NCBI RefSeq assembly: GCF_029871245.1
Contig: NZ_SSON01000073.1
Location: 151,257-215,256 of the forward strand
Length of the DNA stretch: 64,000 bases
Direction: 5' to 3'
Source: Pseudomonas sp. BN102
GTDB taxonomy: Bacteria > Pseudomonadota > Gammaproteobacteria > Pseudomonadales > Pseudomonadaceae
The notes under the pieces: model-generated
Seen by the model: only the letters and a program-made list of their open reading frames with translations
Database searches by the model: none
What the model was told of the DNA's origin: nothing
Translations under genes and position numbers: made by a program
Shown here: piece by piece, positions 28,303 through 37,684 of the stretch
How the letters are laid out: each line of letters opens with the position of its first letter
Position numbering within the stretch: position 1 is the stretch's first letter

Positions 28303-30549
28303 TCAGGCGGCCCGGTTGCGGCGTGCTTCGATTATATTCGGCAACTGCGCGATCCGCGCGAGCAGCCGCCCCAGGGCGTCCAGGCCGGGAATCTCGATGG
28401 TCAGCAGCATGGAGGCGGTGTTGTCTTCCTTGTTGGAGCGGGTGTTGACCGCCAATACGTTGATGCGCTCGTTGAGCAAGACCTGGGACACGTCGCGCAG
28501 CAGGCCGGAACGGTCGTAGGCGCGGATCACGATGTCCACCGGGTAGGTCTGCACCGGTGCCGGTCCCCAGCTGACCTGGATCATCCGCTCGGGCTCGCGG
28601 CCGGCCAGTTGCAGGGCCGAGGCGCAGTCCTGGCGGTGGATGCTGACGCCACGACCAAGGGTGATGTAGCCGACGATCGGGTCGCCCGGTAGCGGCTGAC
28701 AGCAGCCGGCCATCTGCGTCAGCAGGTTGCCCACGCCCTGGATCTGCACGTCGCCGCGCTTGCCCGGCTTGTGGTGCGAGATCCGCCGCGGAATCAGCTC
28801 CAGCTGCTCGCTGGCGCCCCGCTCCGGTTCCACCAGGGCCTGGGCGCAATTGACCACATGGGCCAGGCGCAGGTCGCCGGCGCCCAGCGCCGCGTGCATG
28901 TCCTCGGCCGAACGCAGGTTGCACTTCTCGGCCAGCTTCTCGAAGTCCACCGGCGGCAGTGCCAGGCGCGACAGCTCGCGCTCGAGCATGGCCTTGCCGG
29001 CGGCGACGTTCTGGTCGCGGGCCTGCAGCTTGAACCAGTGGACGATCTTCGCCCGCGCCCGCGAGGTGGTGATGTAGCCCAGGTTGGGGTTGAGCCAGTC
29101 GCGGCTGGGCGAGCCCTGCTTGCCGGTGATGATTTCCACCTGCTCGCCGGTCTGCAGGCTGTAGTTCAGCGGCACGATGCGGCCGTTGATCTTGGCGCCG
29201 CGGCAGTTGTGGCCGATCTCGGTGTGCACCCGGTAGGCGAAGTCGAGCGGCGTGGCCCCCTTGGGCAGGTCGATGGCATGGCCGTCGGGCGTGAAGACGT
29301 AGACCCGGTCCGGCTCGATATCCACCCGCAGTTGCTCGGCCAGGCCGCCGATGTCGCCCAGTTCCTCGTGCCATTCGAGCACCTGGCGCAGCCAGGCGAT
29401 CTTTTCTTCGTAGTGGTCGGAGCGCGACTTGACGTCGGTGCCCTTGTAGCGCCAGTGGGCGCAGACCCCCAGCTCGGCCTCCTCGTGCATGGCGTGGGTG
29501 CGGATCTGCACCTCCAGCACCTTGCCGTCCGGGCCGATCACCGCGGTGTGCAGCGAGCGGTAGCCGTTCTCCTTGGGGTTGGCGACGTAGTCGTCGAATT
29601 CCTTGGGAATGTGCCGCCAGAGGGTGTGCACGATGCCAAGTGCGGTGTAGCAATCGCGCACCTCCGGCACCAGCACGCGTACGGCGCGCACGTCGTAGAT
29701 CTGGCTGAACTGCAGGCCCTTGCGCTGCATCTTCCGCCAGATCGAGTAGATGTGCTTGGCACGGCCGCTGATGTCGGCCTTGATGCCGGTGGCGGCCAGT
29801 TCCTCGCGCAGCTGCTTCATCACGTCGGCGATGTACTGCTCGCGGTCCAGGCGGCGCTCGTGGAGCAGCTTGGCGATCTGCTTGTACTGATCGGGTTCCA
29901 GGTAGCGGAAGGACAGGTCCTCCAGCTCCCACTTGATATGGCCGATGCCGAGGCGATGGGCCAGGGGCGCATAGATGTCGAAGACTTCGCGGGCGACGCG
30001 GTGGCGCTTCTCCTCGTCGGCGTTCTTCACTTCACGGATGGCGCAGGTACGCTCGGCCAGCTTGATCAGGGCCACGCGCACGTCGTCGACCATGGCCACC
30101 AGCATCTTGCGCAGGTTCTCCACCTGCGCCTGGGTGCCGAGCACCATAGACTGCCGGGGGTTGAGGCTGGCGCTGATGGCGGCCATGCGCAGCACGCCTT
30201 CGATCAGCTTGGCCACGACCGGGCCGAAGCGCTGCTGTACGTCCTGCAGCTGGATCTTGCCCTCGCGCACGCCACGGTAGATCACCGCGGCCACCAGGGA
30301 CTCCTGGTCCAGCTTGAGGTCCGCCAGTATCTCGGCGATCTCCAGGCCGGTCTGGAAGCTGGAGTTACCCTCGGCCCAGCGGTTCTGCGCGGCTATGGCC
30401 TGCTGTTCGGCGTCGCGGGCGAACTCGCACGCCTCCTTGAGTACCGCGCGGTCGAGCACCGGGTCGAGGCTGATGACATGGTCCAGCCACGCCTCGAGGT
30501 TGATGCTGCCGTCCGTATTGACCGGCTGTTGCGCTCTCACCTGTACCAT
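28303..30549 (-). CDS. relA: GTP pyrophosphokinase RelA (stringent response synthetase)
   Basis: This ribosome-associated (p)ppGpp synthetase of 748 residues has the standard order: pseudo-hydrolase domain (about 30-200), synthetase domain (about 240-390, with YRSLHTAVIG and EVQIRTHAMH), TGS domain (VYVFTPDGHAIDLPKGATPLDFAYRVH), a zinc-finger-like region and C-terminal ACT domain. The hydrolase HD pair is replaced by Tyr91-Arg92, so it should synthesise only. It lies between rlmD and mazG on the same strand. Confidence 0.96.
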   Translation of the reverse strand: MVQVRAQQPVNTDGSINLEAWLDHVISLDPVLDRAVLKEACEFARDAEQQAIAAQNRWAEGNSSFQTGLEIAEILADLKLDQESLVAAVIYRGVREGKIQLQDVQQRFGPVVAKLIEGVLRMAAISASLNPRQSMVLGTQAQVENLRKMLVAMVDDVRVALIKLAERTCAIREVKNADEEKRHRVAREVFDIYAPLAHRLGIGHIKWELEDLSFRYLEPDQYKQIAKLLHERRLDREQYIADVMKQLREELAATGIKADISGRAKHIYSIWRKMQRKGLQFSQIYDVRAVRVLVPEVRDCYTALGIVHTLWRHIPKEFDDYVANPKENGYRSLHTAVIGPDGKVLEVQIRTHAMHEEAELGVCAHWRYKGTDVKSRSDHYEEKIAWLRQVLEWHEELGDIGGLAEQLRVDIEPDRVYVFTPDGHAIDLPKGATPLDFAYRVHTEIGHNCRGAKINGRIVPLNYSLQTGEQVEIITGKQGSPSRDWLNPNLGYITTSRARAKIVHWFKLQARDQNVAAGKAMLERELSRLALPPVDFEKLAEKCNLRSAEDMHAALGAGDLRLAHVVNCAQALVEPERGASEQLELIPRRISHHKPGKRGDVQIQGVGNLLTQMAGCCQPLPGDPIVGYITLGRGVSIHRQDCASALQLAGREPERMIQVSWGPAPVQTYPVDIVIRAYDRSGLLRDVSQVLLNERINVLAVNTRSNKEDNTASMLLTIEIPGLDALGRLLARIAQLPNIIEARRNRAA

Positions 30550-30632
30550 CTTGCCTACCTTCTCGACGACGTGAACCCTTCACGTCGAATTGTCGCCAGC
30601 CTCTGTCGTGCCGGTCGGATTACGCGGGCTTC

Positions 30633-31985
30633 CTAGCCCGCCTCGAATAACGCCATGGCCTCGACATGGGCCGTCTGAGGAAACATGTCGAGAATCCCGG
30701 CCTTCTTCAGCTGGTATCCCTGCTTGACCAGTTCGGCGCTGTCGCGCGCCAGGGTCGCTGGGTTGCAGGATACATAGACCACTCGTTGCGCACCGGTTGC
30801 AGCGATCTGCCGAACGGCTTCGAACGCGCCATCGCGTGGCGGATCGAGGAGCACCGCATCGAAGCCCTGCCCGACCCAGGCCGCGCCGGCCAGAGGACTC
30901 GACAGGTCGGCCTGGAAGAAGTGCACATTCTCCAGGCCGTTGGCGGCGGCATTGCCGCGCGCCCGTTCCACCATGGCCTCCACGCCTTCCACCGCCACCA
31001 CCTCGCGCACCTGGCGCGCCAGCGGCAGGGCGAAATTACCGAGCCCGCAGAACAGGTCCAGCACCCGCTCGTCCGGCTGCGGCTTCATCCAGTCTAGCGC
31101 CTGCGCCACCATTGCCTCATTGACCGCCGCATTGACCTGCACGAAGTCGCCGGGACGGTATTCTAGCTCGAGGTTCCAGCGTTCCAGACGGTAGCCCAGA
31201 CGTGCGTCGGGCGAGTCCGGCCGGGGCTCGCCGTCGCCGTGCAGCCAGAGCTGCGCCTGGTGCGCCGCACAGAATTCGCGCAGGCGATTCAGGTCGGCCT
31301 CGCCCAGCGCTTGGGTATGACGCAGCAGCAACGCCGAAGCGGTGCCATGGAACAGCTCGACATGCCCGATTGCCTGCGGCTTTGCCAGGCCACGCAGCAG
31401 CTCGGGCAACGCTCTCATCAAGCTTTGCAAGGGCTGTACCAGTACCTGGCAATCCTTGATGCCGACAATGGCCTGGCTGGAAGCCGCGCGGAATCCCACT
31501 TCCAGCTGGCGCGCCTTGGCATCCCAGCGCACGGCGATGCGGGCGCGGCGCCGATAACCGAATTCGGCCCCCACAAGTGGGGCTGCCCAGGCCTGCGGCT
31601 CGAGGTCGGCGAAACGCGCCAGCTGTTCGGCCAGGGTGCGCTGTTTCAGGGCGAGCTGCTCGGCATGGGGCAGGTGCTGCAGGGTGCAGCCGCCGCAGTG
31701 GCCGGCATGGGCGCAAGGCGGCACCAGGCGCAGCGGGCTGGGCACCAGCACCCGTTCGGTGCGGGCTTCCACCACTTGGCTGCGCGCGGCGAGCACGCGC
31801 GCCTCCACCTGCTCCTCCGGCAGGGCGCCGGCGACGAACCAGGTACGCCCTTCCACGAAGGCGATGCCGCGGCCGTCATGGGCCAGCCGCTCGATGGTGA
31901 GCCGCTGCTTCTTGCCCACCGGGATCTGAGTGGTCCGCGCTCCGCCGCTGGGCTGGAAGCGCAAGCCAGTGTTACGCCGGGACAT
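30633..31985 (-). CDS. rlmD: 23S rRNA (uracil-1939-C5)-methyltransferase RlmD
   Basis: This 450-residue SAM-dependent methyltransferase carries an N-terminal TRAM domain, the iron-sulfur cluster cysteines (C-x5-C-x2-C in [10 protein letters not shown], with a fourth in IKDC) and the C-terminal methyltransferase domain with [14 protein letters not shown] and the catalytic [11 protein letters not shown]. It modifies U1939 of 23S rRNA. The ATG at 31985 (MSRRNTG) gives the normal length and overlaps the end of cysM by 14 nt. It is 83 nt upstream of relA, the usual neighbour. Confidence 0.94.
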   Translation of the reverse strand: MSRRNTGLRFQPSGGARTTQIPVGKKQRLTIERLAHDGRGIAFVEGRTWFVAGALPEEQVEARVLAARSQVVEARTERVLVPSPLRLVPPCAHAGHCGGCTLQHLPHAEQLALKQRTLAEQLARFADLEPQAWAAPLVGAEFGYRRRARIAVRWDAKARQLEVGFRAASSQAIVGIKDCQVLVQPLQSLMRALPELLRGLAKPQAIGHVELFHGTASALLLRHTQALGEADLNRLREFCAAHQAQLWLHGDGEPRPDSPDARLGYRLERWNLELEYRPGDFVQVNAAVNEAMVAQALDWMKPQPDERVLDLFCGLGNFALPLARQVREVVAVEGVEAMVERARGNAAANGLENVHFFQADLSSPLAGAAWVGQGFDAVLLDPPRDGAFEAVRQIAATGAQRVVYVSCNPATLARDSAELVKQGYQLKKAGILDMFPQTAHVEAMALFEAG

Positions 31986-32883
31986 TGGGGTCTTCGTAAA
32001 TACCGGTAGAGAGGTATCGATCACCGCGATCGCAGATGATCGCCACCAGGGTGGCGTTCTCCACTTCGCGGGACAGACGCAGCATCGCCGCCACAGCGCC
32101 GCCGGACGACACGCCGCAGAAGATGCCCTCTTCACGGGCCAGGCGGCGCATGGTGTCCTCGGCCTCGCTCTGGGCCATGTCGATCACCCGGTCGACACGG
32201 TCGGCCTGGTAGATCTTCGGCAGGTATTCCTGGGGCCAGCGGCGGATGCCGGGAATCGCCGAGCCTTCCTGGGGTTGCAGGCCAACGATCTGGATCTTCT
32301 CGTTCTGCTCCTTGAGGTAGCGCGACACGCCCATGATGGTGCCGGTGGTACCCATGGAGCTGATGAAATGGGTGATGGTGCCCTGGGTCTGCTGCCAGAT
32401 TTCCGGACCGGTGCCGACGTAGTGGGCCTCCGGGTTGTCGCCATTGGCGAACTGGTCCAGCACCTTGCCACGACCGCCGCGCTGCAGGCTTTCGGCCAGG
32501 TCGCGGGCCCCTTCCATGCCCTCTTCACGGCTCACCAGGATCAGCTCGGCGCCGTAGGCGGTCATGGCGGCCTTGCGTTCGGCGCTCATGTTGTCGGGCA
32601 TGATCAGCATCATCTTGTAGCCCTTGATGGCGGCGGCCATGGCCAGGGCGATACCGGTATTGCCGGAAGTGGCTTCGATCAGGGTGTCGCCGGGCTTGAT
32701 GTCGCCGCGCAGCTCGGCGCGGTTGATCATCGACAGGGCCGGGCGATCCTTGACCGAACCGGCCGGGTTGTTGCCTTCGAGCTTCACCAGGAGGGTGTTG
32801 CTGGTTTCGCCGGCCAGGCGCTGCAGACGAACCAGCGGGGTGTGGCCGATGCAATCGGCGATGGTGGGGTACTGCAGGGTCAT
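31972..32883 (-). CDS. cysM: Cysteine synthase B
   Basis: This 303-residue PLP-dependent enzyme makes cysteine (or S-sulfocysteine) from O-acetylserine. The PLP lysine is K45 in GSVKDRP, the phosphate-binding loop reads TSGNTGIAL, and the C-terminal [11 protein letters not shown] segment is typical. The start at 32883 ([18 protein letters not shown]) matches the family; frames upstream lack coding character. It is first in the cysM-rlmD-relA group. Confidence 0.95.
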   Translation of the reverse strand: MTLQYPTIADCIGHTPLVRLQRLAGETSNTLLVKLEGNNPAGSVKDRPALSMINRAELRGDIKPGDTLIEATSGNTGIALAMAAAIKGYKMMLIMPDNMSAERKAAMTAYGAELILVSREEGMEGARDLAESLQRGGRGKVLDQFANGDNPEAHYVGTGPEIWQQTQGTITHFISSMGTTGTIMGVSRYLKEQNEKIQIVGLQPQEGSAIPGIRRWPQEYLPKIYQADRVDRVIDMAQSEAEDTMRRLAREEGIFCGVSSGGAVAAMLRLSREVENATLVAIICDRGDRYLSTGIYEDPNVPA

Positions 32884-33049
32884 GGCGGGCTTCGCAATCC
32901 AGACGCAGGGGGTGCATATGATAGCGGCAAACCGTGCGGCGCCATATCGCGCGAGCATTTCGGCTTATGGCGTGCAGCTATATATAAATAGCTGGATGGC
33001 ATGAACCCGGATCTGCATGCGCTCGCCTGACCCGCAGGCCGCTGCCCGG

Positions 33050-33388
33050 CTAAACGCCCGACGCCACTATCAGGATGACCAGGGGCGCCAAGCCCAGGGG
33101 CAAATACACCGCCAGGAGCGGCCGATAGGGCAGCAACAGCACCAGTCCGAAGCCCGCCAGCGACATCAGGCCGAACCAGCCCACCGGCCCCATGGCCCAA
33201 CCCCAGGCGGCGACACAGGCGGCCAGGCTGGCGCCCAATGCCAGCCAGCCACCGCTTCGCAACGCACGGCGCAGGCTGGGTGCCGGGAGGCGCTGCCAAA
33301 CCTGTTTATAGTGACGCTCCAGCCCCAGGCAGAGCGCCAGCATTCCCCCGTAGGCCAGCACCAGGCCGGCGAGAAAGGCAGCCGCCAT
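33050..33388 (-). CDS. DUF3325 membrane protein
   Basis: This 112-residue inner-membrane protein has three or four hydrophobic segments and a single conserved-looking RRALRSGGWLALG stretch between them. It matches the DUF3325 family found next to PepSY proteins and TonB-dependent siderophore receptors in pseudomonads. Its start is 1 nt from the PepSY gene stop, so it is the last gene of the receptor operon. Biochemical role unknown; a part in reductive iron release or siderophore handling is inference from context. Confidence 0.78.
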   Translation of the reverse strand: MAAAFLAGLVLAYGGMLALCLGLERHYKQVWQRLPAPSLRRALRSGGWLALGASLAACVAAWGWAMGPVGWFGLMSLAGFGLVLLLPYRPLLAVYLPLGLAPLVILIVASGV

Positions 33389-33389
33389 T

Positions 33390-34922
33390 TCAGTTCGCCT
33401 CCAGCAGTTCGGAAGAAGCCTTGAGCGAGGCCCTGGCCGGCGTCGGGCGGTCGCTGCGCCAGGCGGTCCAGCCCAGCGCCAGGGCCATGGCCACCGAGGT
33501 CAGCTCCAGCAGCACACGGGTCGTGTCGTTCCAGGGTTGTTCCAGGCTCAGGGCACTGAGCAACGGCAAGGCCGCGCAGAGTGCAGCCGCCGACCAGAGC
33601 TGCTCGCGCCAGGCCCGGCGCCAGGGCCGCAGCCAGGCATGGAGCAGGCTGAGCGCCCAGACCAGGAAGAACAGCCGCACCTCCCAGGCGCGACGCTGGG
33701 CCAACTCCGCCGGCAACAGACGATTGCCCCAGAGATAGGCCACGGCCGCCAGCACCAGGCCGGCGATCACCGCGACATTGGCACGCTCGGCGAAACGATA
33801 GGTGGCCGCCGCCACGGCGCCTTCAGCCTCGGGCCGTCGACGCCGTTTGACGGTGAACAGCAGCAGGCCGGTAGCGATCATCGCGCAACTGGCCAGACCG
33901 CAGAGGAAGTAGAGCCAGCGCATCGGATATCCGCCAAACTGGGCGAAATGGAGTCCGGCCATCACCCGCTGGGTGAGCTGGCTGGCACGCATCTGCGGCG
34001 GACCTTCCAGCATCTCGCCGGTGACGCCATGGAACACCATGTTCTGCCCCTTGGTCAGGGCGATGCGGTTGCCCAGCACCCGCCGCACCTCGATGCGCGC
34101 GTCGCTGCGCCCCGGGTTGTGGATAACCAGCCCGCCCACCGGCCCCATCTGCCGTTGTGCCTCGGCCAGGATCGGCGCCATGGCCACCAACGGCGCCGCC
34201 GTGGCCGCGACAGGGGCTCGGCGTTCCTCGGCATGGCCGTGCTGGGCCTCGGCGTAAGCGCGGAAGTCGCCATCGAACAGGGCATTCAGGGCGGCGGGCA
34301 TATAGATGAGGAAGAAGATCACCAGCCCGGTGTAGCTGATCATCAGGTGGAAGGGCAGCAGCAGCACCGCGCTGGCATTGTGGGCGTCCAGCCAGGAACG
34401 CTGGCCCTTGCCGGGCCGGAAGGTGAAGAACTCCTTGAAGATCTTCTTGTGGATCACGATGCCGGAGACCAGCGCCGCCAGTATCGCCATGGCGGCCAGT
34501 CCCACCACCCAGATGCCGATGTCGCGCGGCAGGTCGAGGGTGAAGTGGAAGCGGAAGAAGAACAGCCCGCCGGCCGTATCGCGCACCTCCAGGGGTTCGC
34601 CGCTGGCCGGGTCGAGGTGCTGGCCACCACCATGGCGCCGGTCGCCGGTGGACACCACCAGCTCCGGCGAGCGATCGGTGGGCAGGCTGATGCTCCAGGG
34701 CTGCTCGCCGGCCTTGTGCTCGCCGAGCCAGGCCAGCGCGTGTTCGACGGCCTGGGCCTGGGGGACATCGCGCACCGGGACTTCCGGGCGCATCCAGCGA
34801 TCGATTTCCTGGTCGAACACCGCCAGGGTGCCGGTGAGGAAGATGGCGAACAGCAACCAGCCGAACAACAGCCCACCCCAGGTGTGCAGCCAGGCCATGG
34901 ATTGGGTGAAGGTCTTTTTCAT
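33390..34922 (-). CDS. PepSY-associated membrane protein (putative ferric-siderophore reductase)
   Basis: This 510-residue protein begins MKKTFTQSMAWLHTWGGLLFGW and continues with a large periplasmic part (about 45-190), a second membrane group (GIWVVGLAAMAILAALVSG, LLLPFHLMISYTGLVIFFL), a long loop and four C-terminal segments. The conserved His residues in the membrane segments suit haem or electron transfer, as proposed for FoxB-like PepSY proteins that reduce ferric siderophores. It lies between DUF3649 and DUF3325 genes downstream of pirA. The reductase role is known for some relatives and inferred here. Confidence 0.85.
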   Translation of the reverse strand: MKKTFTQSMAWLHTWGGLLFGWLLFAIFLTGTLAVFDQEIDRWMRPEVPVRDVPQAQAVEHALAWLGEHKAGEQPWSISLPTDRSPELVVSTGDRRHGGGQHLDPASGEPLEVRDTAGGLFFFRFHFTLDLPRDIGIWVVGLAAMAILAALVSGIVIHKKIFKEFFTFRPGKGQRSWLDAHNASAVLLLPFHLMISYTGLVIFFLIYMPAALNALFDGDFRAYAEAQHGHAEERRAPVAATAAPLVAMAPILAEAQRQMGPVGGLVIHNPGRSDARIEVRRVLGNRIALTKGQNMVFHGVTGEMLEGPPQMRASQLTQRVMAGLHFAQFGGYPMRWLYFLCGLASCAMIATGLLLFTVKRRRRPEAEGAVAAATYRFAERANVAVIAGLVLAAVAYLWGNRLLPAELAQRRAWEVRLFFLVWALSLLHAWLRPWRRAWREQLWSAAALCAALPLLSALSLEQPWNDTTRVLLELTSVAMALALGWTAWRSDRPTPARASLKASSELLEAN

Positions 34923-35224
34923 ATCAGCACCTCCAGCAGTTGCGGCCAGAAGCCGATGGCCGCCAGCGGCAGCGCCAGGGCGGCCGGCAGCCAGGCCCAC
35001 CAGGCGCTGCGCGCGGCGAAGGCCCAGAGAATGGCGAGGGTGAACAGGGCGAAGGACGGCAAGGTGGCCACTATCACCGCATCCGCCCTGCCCAGTGGCA
35101 ACAGCCGGGCCAGGGCGGCGGTGAAGGCATAGCTGAACAGATAGCCGCCGAGCAGGGCGGCGGCGCTGCGGGACAGCACCGCCAGCCAGGCTGGCGCGGC
35201 CCAGGCGAACAACCTGGCGATCAT
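34919..35224 (-). CDS. DUF3649 membrane protein
   Basis: This 101-residue inner-membrane protein has three hydrophobic segments and matches the DUF3649 family, which accompanies PepSY/DUF3325 proteins in iron-acquisition operons. The ATG at 35224 (MIARLFAW) is preferred because GGGGGAG lies just upstream; a GTG four codons earlier is also possible. Its end overlaps the PepSY start by 4 nt, and its start is 13 nt from the pirA stop. Function unknown. Confidence 0.78.
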   Translation of the reverse strand: MIARLFAWAAPAWLAVLSRSAAALLGGYLFSYAFTAALARLLPLGRADAVIVATLPSFALFTLAILWAFAARSAWWAWLPAALALPLAAIGFWPQLLEVLI

Positions 35225-35237
35225 GGGCTCCCCCACG

Positions 35238-37495
35238 TCAGAAGGTGGTGGTGAGGGAGGCGAAGTACGCGCGCCCCGGTTCGTTGTAGGTCATGGCGCC
35301 GGCGTCACTGGCATTGCCCTCGCGGAAAATGCGCTTGTCGAACAGGTTGTTCACGCCCGCCCGCACACTGAAGTTCTTATTGAAGGCGTAGCCGGCACTG
35401 ACCCCCACCAGGGAGTAAGGATCCACGTCCTTGTTGGCGCTGGCGTCGAACGGCCGATCGGTTCGCAGGTTCAGCTTGGGCGCCTCCTGCTTGCCGTAAT
35501 GGGTCGCATTGACCTGGAAGGACAACTGCGGGGTGGCGTACCAGTCCAGCGCGGTGTTGAGGGTGTACTCGGGGATGACGCTCAGTGGTTCGCCTGTATC
35601 GCGGTCCTCGGACTCGATCATGTAGGTAAAGTTGGTGTTCCAGTCCACGTTCGGCGCCAGTGCGACGAAGAGGTTGCCCTCGACCCCCTCGACCACCGCC
35701 TTGCCGGCGTTTTCCCACTGCTGCACGCGGCGGCCGTTGGAGAGTCGGAAGGCGAAGTCGTTGCTGCCGATGATCTTGTTCTTGTAGTCGTTGCGGAAGT
35801 AGGTGGCGCTGGTGCGCCAGGTGCCCTTGTCCAGCGCCAGGCCGATTTCCTTGTTGATGCTGGTTTCCGGTTCCAGATCCGGGTTGCCCACCAGGTAGCA
35901 GCCGCCGCTGTTGGCTTCGTTGGCGTTGCAGCCATTGCCACGGCTGAAAAGCAGGTAGTTGGGGTTGGACTGGTACAGGTTGGGCGTCTTGTAGGCGCGG
36001 GCAATACCGCCTTTGAGCGTCAGCTCGTCGGTCAGCTGGTGCGACGCGTTCAGGCTGGGGCTCCAGTTGGGGCCGAAGTCCTGGTGATTGTCGTAGCGCA
36101 GGCCGGGGGTGACTATGGTGTCCGGCCCCAGCTCGATGTTGTCTTCGGCGTAGAAGGCGTAGCTGTGGGCCGAGGTCTTGGTGTTGCTGCGCTCGAAGCC
36201 CGGCAGGGCCGGTACGCCGCCGGTACCCGGGTCGAAGCTCTGGGAACGCAGTGAACCCGGATCGTTGAGGGACTCGTAGAGGTATTCGGTGCCAAGGGTC
36301 AGCACCTGCTCGAAGCCGGCGCTCAGCGGCAGGTTCACCTCGGCGCTGGCGCGGGTGTTGCGCAGGCGCGACATGAAGCTGCCGGAGCCTTCGGACGGCG
36401 CACCCTCGGTGGAACCGGCCAGGCCTTCGTTGAGGCGCCAGTTGCGGGTGTAGTCATAGCCCAGGCTGGCCTTGCTGGTGCCCCACTCGAAGTCGCCGTT
36501 GTGGGTGATGGAATAGGCGCTGCGCTGGATGACGTTGGTTTCCGAACCCACCAGGCTGTCGACGAAGGCCCCGCCGTTGTTGAGCATGGTGTCGCCGGCG
36601 AAGATGTTGCCCTGGCGACTGTAGCTGGCGTCGAGGTCCAGACTCTGCTCGGGGGTCAGCTGCCAGCTGAGCATGCCGCTGACGTCCTTGTTACGCACGC
36701 CCTCGCGGCCGGCGACGAAGGAGTCCGGGGTTGCCTGGTGACTGGCGTTGATATCGGCGTCATCGGCGTCGGTCTTGCTCAGGCCGCCGTAGACGCGGAA
36801 GGACAGCTGCTCGGTGAGCGGGCCGCTGAGGCTGAAGTTGGTGCGCTTGCTCATGCCCTCGGCGTCGTCCTCGGGCAACGAGGTGAAGGCCGTGACCGAA
36901 CCGCGCAGATCCTTGGTCGGTCGCTTGGTGATGATGTTCACCACGCCGCCCATGGCGCCGGAGCCGTATCGGGCCGCTGCCGGGCCACGGAGGATTTCGA
37001 TGCGCTCGACTTCCTCGGCCGGCACCCAGTTGGTTTCGCCACGGGTATCGCGGTCGCCATTCCAGCCGTAACGCACGGCGTTGCGCGAGGTAGACGGCTT
37101 GCCGTCGATGAGGATCAGGGTGTTCTCCGGGCCCATGCCGCGCAGGTCGATCTGGCGGTTGTTGCCACGGTTGCCACTGGTGCTGTTGCCGGTCAGGTTG
37201 ACCCCCGGCTCGCGGCGAATGATCTCGGATAGGTCGTTGGCCGGCGGACGCTTCTTGATGTCGTCGGCGGTGATGATGGACACGCCCGGCGCCTGCTTCA
37301 GCTCCTCTTCGGCTGTGCCGAGCACGCGAGTCTCTTCCAGTTCCATGGCCTGCTTGCTGCCGGCGACCGGCAAGTCGGTGGCCTCCACCGGTACTTCGTC
37401 GCCCTCGATTTCCAGAGTGGCTGCGAAACCTGCGCCGGGGCGGACATCGCCAGCAGGGCCAAGGTCAGGTGGCTGAATTTGAAACGCGGTTGCAT
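35238..37495 (-). pseudogene. pirA: TonB-dependent ferric-siderophore receptor PirA with a frameshift in the signal peptide
   Basis: PirA-type receptors import ferric catecholate siderophores such as enterobactin across the outer membrane. The body is complete: TonB box region (ETRVLGTAEEELKQAPG), plug (PANDLSEIIRREPGVNLTG, IEILRGPAAARYGSGAMGGVVNIITKR), a 22-strand barrel (for example GLRYDNHQDFGPNWSPSLNASHQ) and a C-terminal phenylalanine. The natural start is the ATG at 37495 with an AAGGAG site, giving the signal peptide MQPRFKFSHLTLALLAMSA, but that frame diverges from the receptor frame at the four-G run 37437-37440. Adding one base there would restore GAGFAATLEIEG. As read, export should fail; sequencing error is possible. 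Confidence 0.85.
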
Positions 37496-37646
37496 GTCCC
37501 ATCTCCTTCATGCGGATGAACCCGGACCGAAGGACGTGGCACAGCGAGGACTGGCAGCACTCGGGGCATATGGATCAGGACATGGCTCGGCGCCCTGCCA
37601 GGCCGGAACTTGCCGGCCAGCCCCGTTATCGGCACGGGAAGTGGCG

Positions 37647-37665
37647 GCAAATGCTATTCATTCCT
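37647..37665 (-). promoter_or_regulatory. Candidate Fur box / PirR-responsive region upstream of pirA
   Basis: The 19 nt here match the Fur consensus GATAATGATAATCATTATC at 12 positions and sit in the AT-rich gap before pirA. The overlapping 23-nt stretch 37648-37670 has CAAAT / ATTTG arms and contains TTCCTATTTG, which also occurs upstream of pirR. Iron repression by Fur plus activation by PirR is the known scheme for this locus; the exact sites are inferred. Confidence 0.5.
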
Positions 37666-37684
37666 ATTTGATAGTAAATCCAAT

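Noticed and set aside
28771-30636. Very long open frame antisense to relA (621 codons)
   Set aside because: It mirrors the relA coding frame in a high-GC genome, has low-complexity composition and no recognisable domain. The same holds for long frames opposite pmpR (1216-2655), aspS (3218-4597), oprD (9416-10738) and mazG (26735-28243).
32978-32995. AT-rich imperfect dyad AGCTAT...ATAGCT upstream of cysM
   Set aside because: Too short and imperfect to assign as an operator, and no regulator context supports it.
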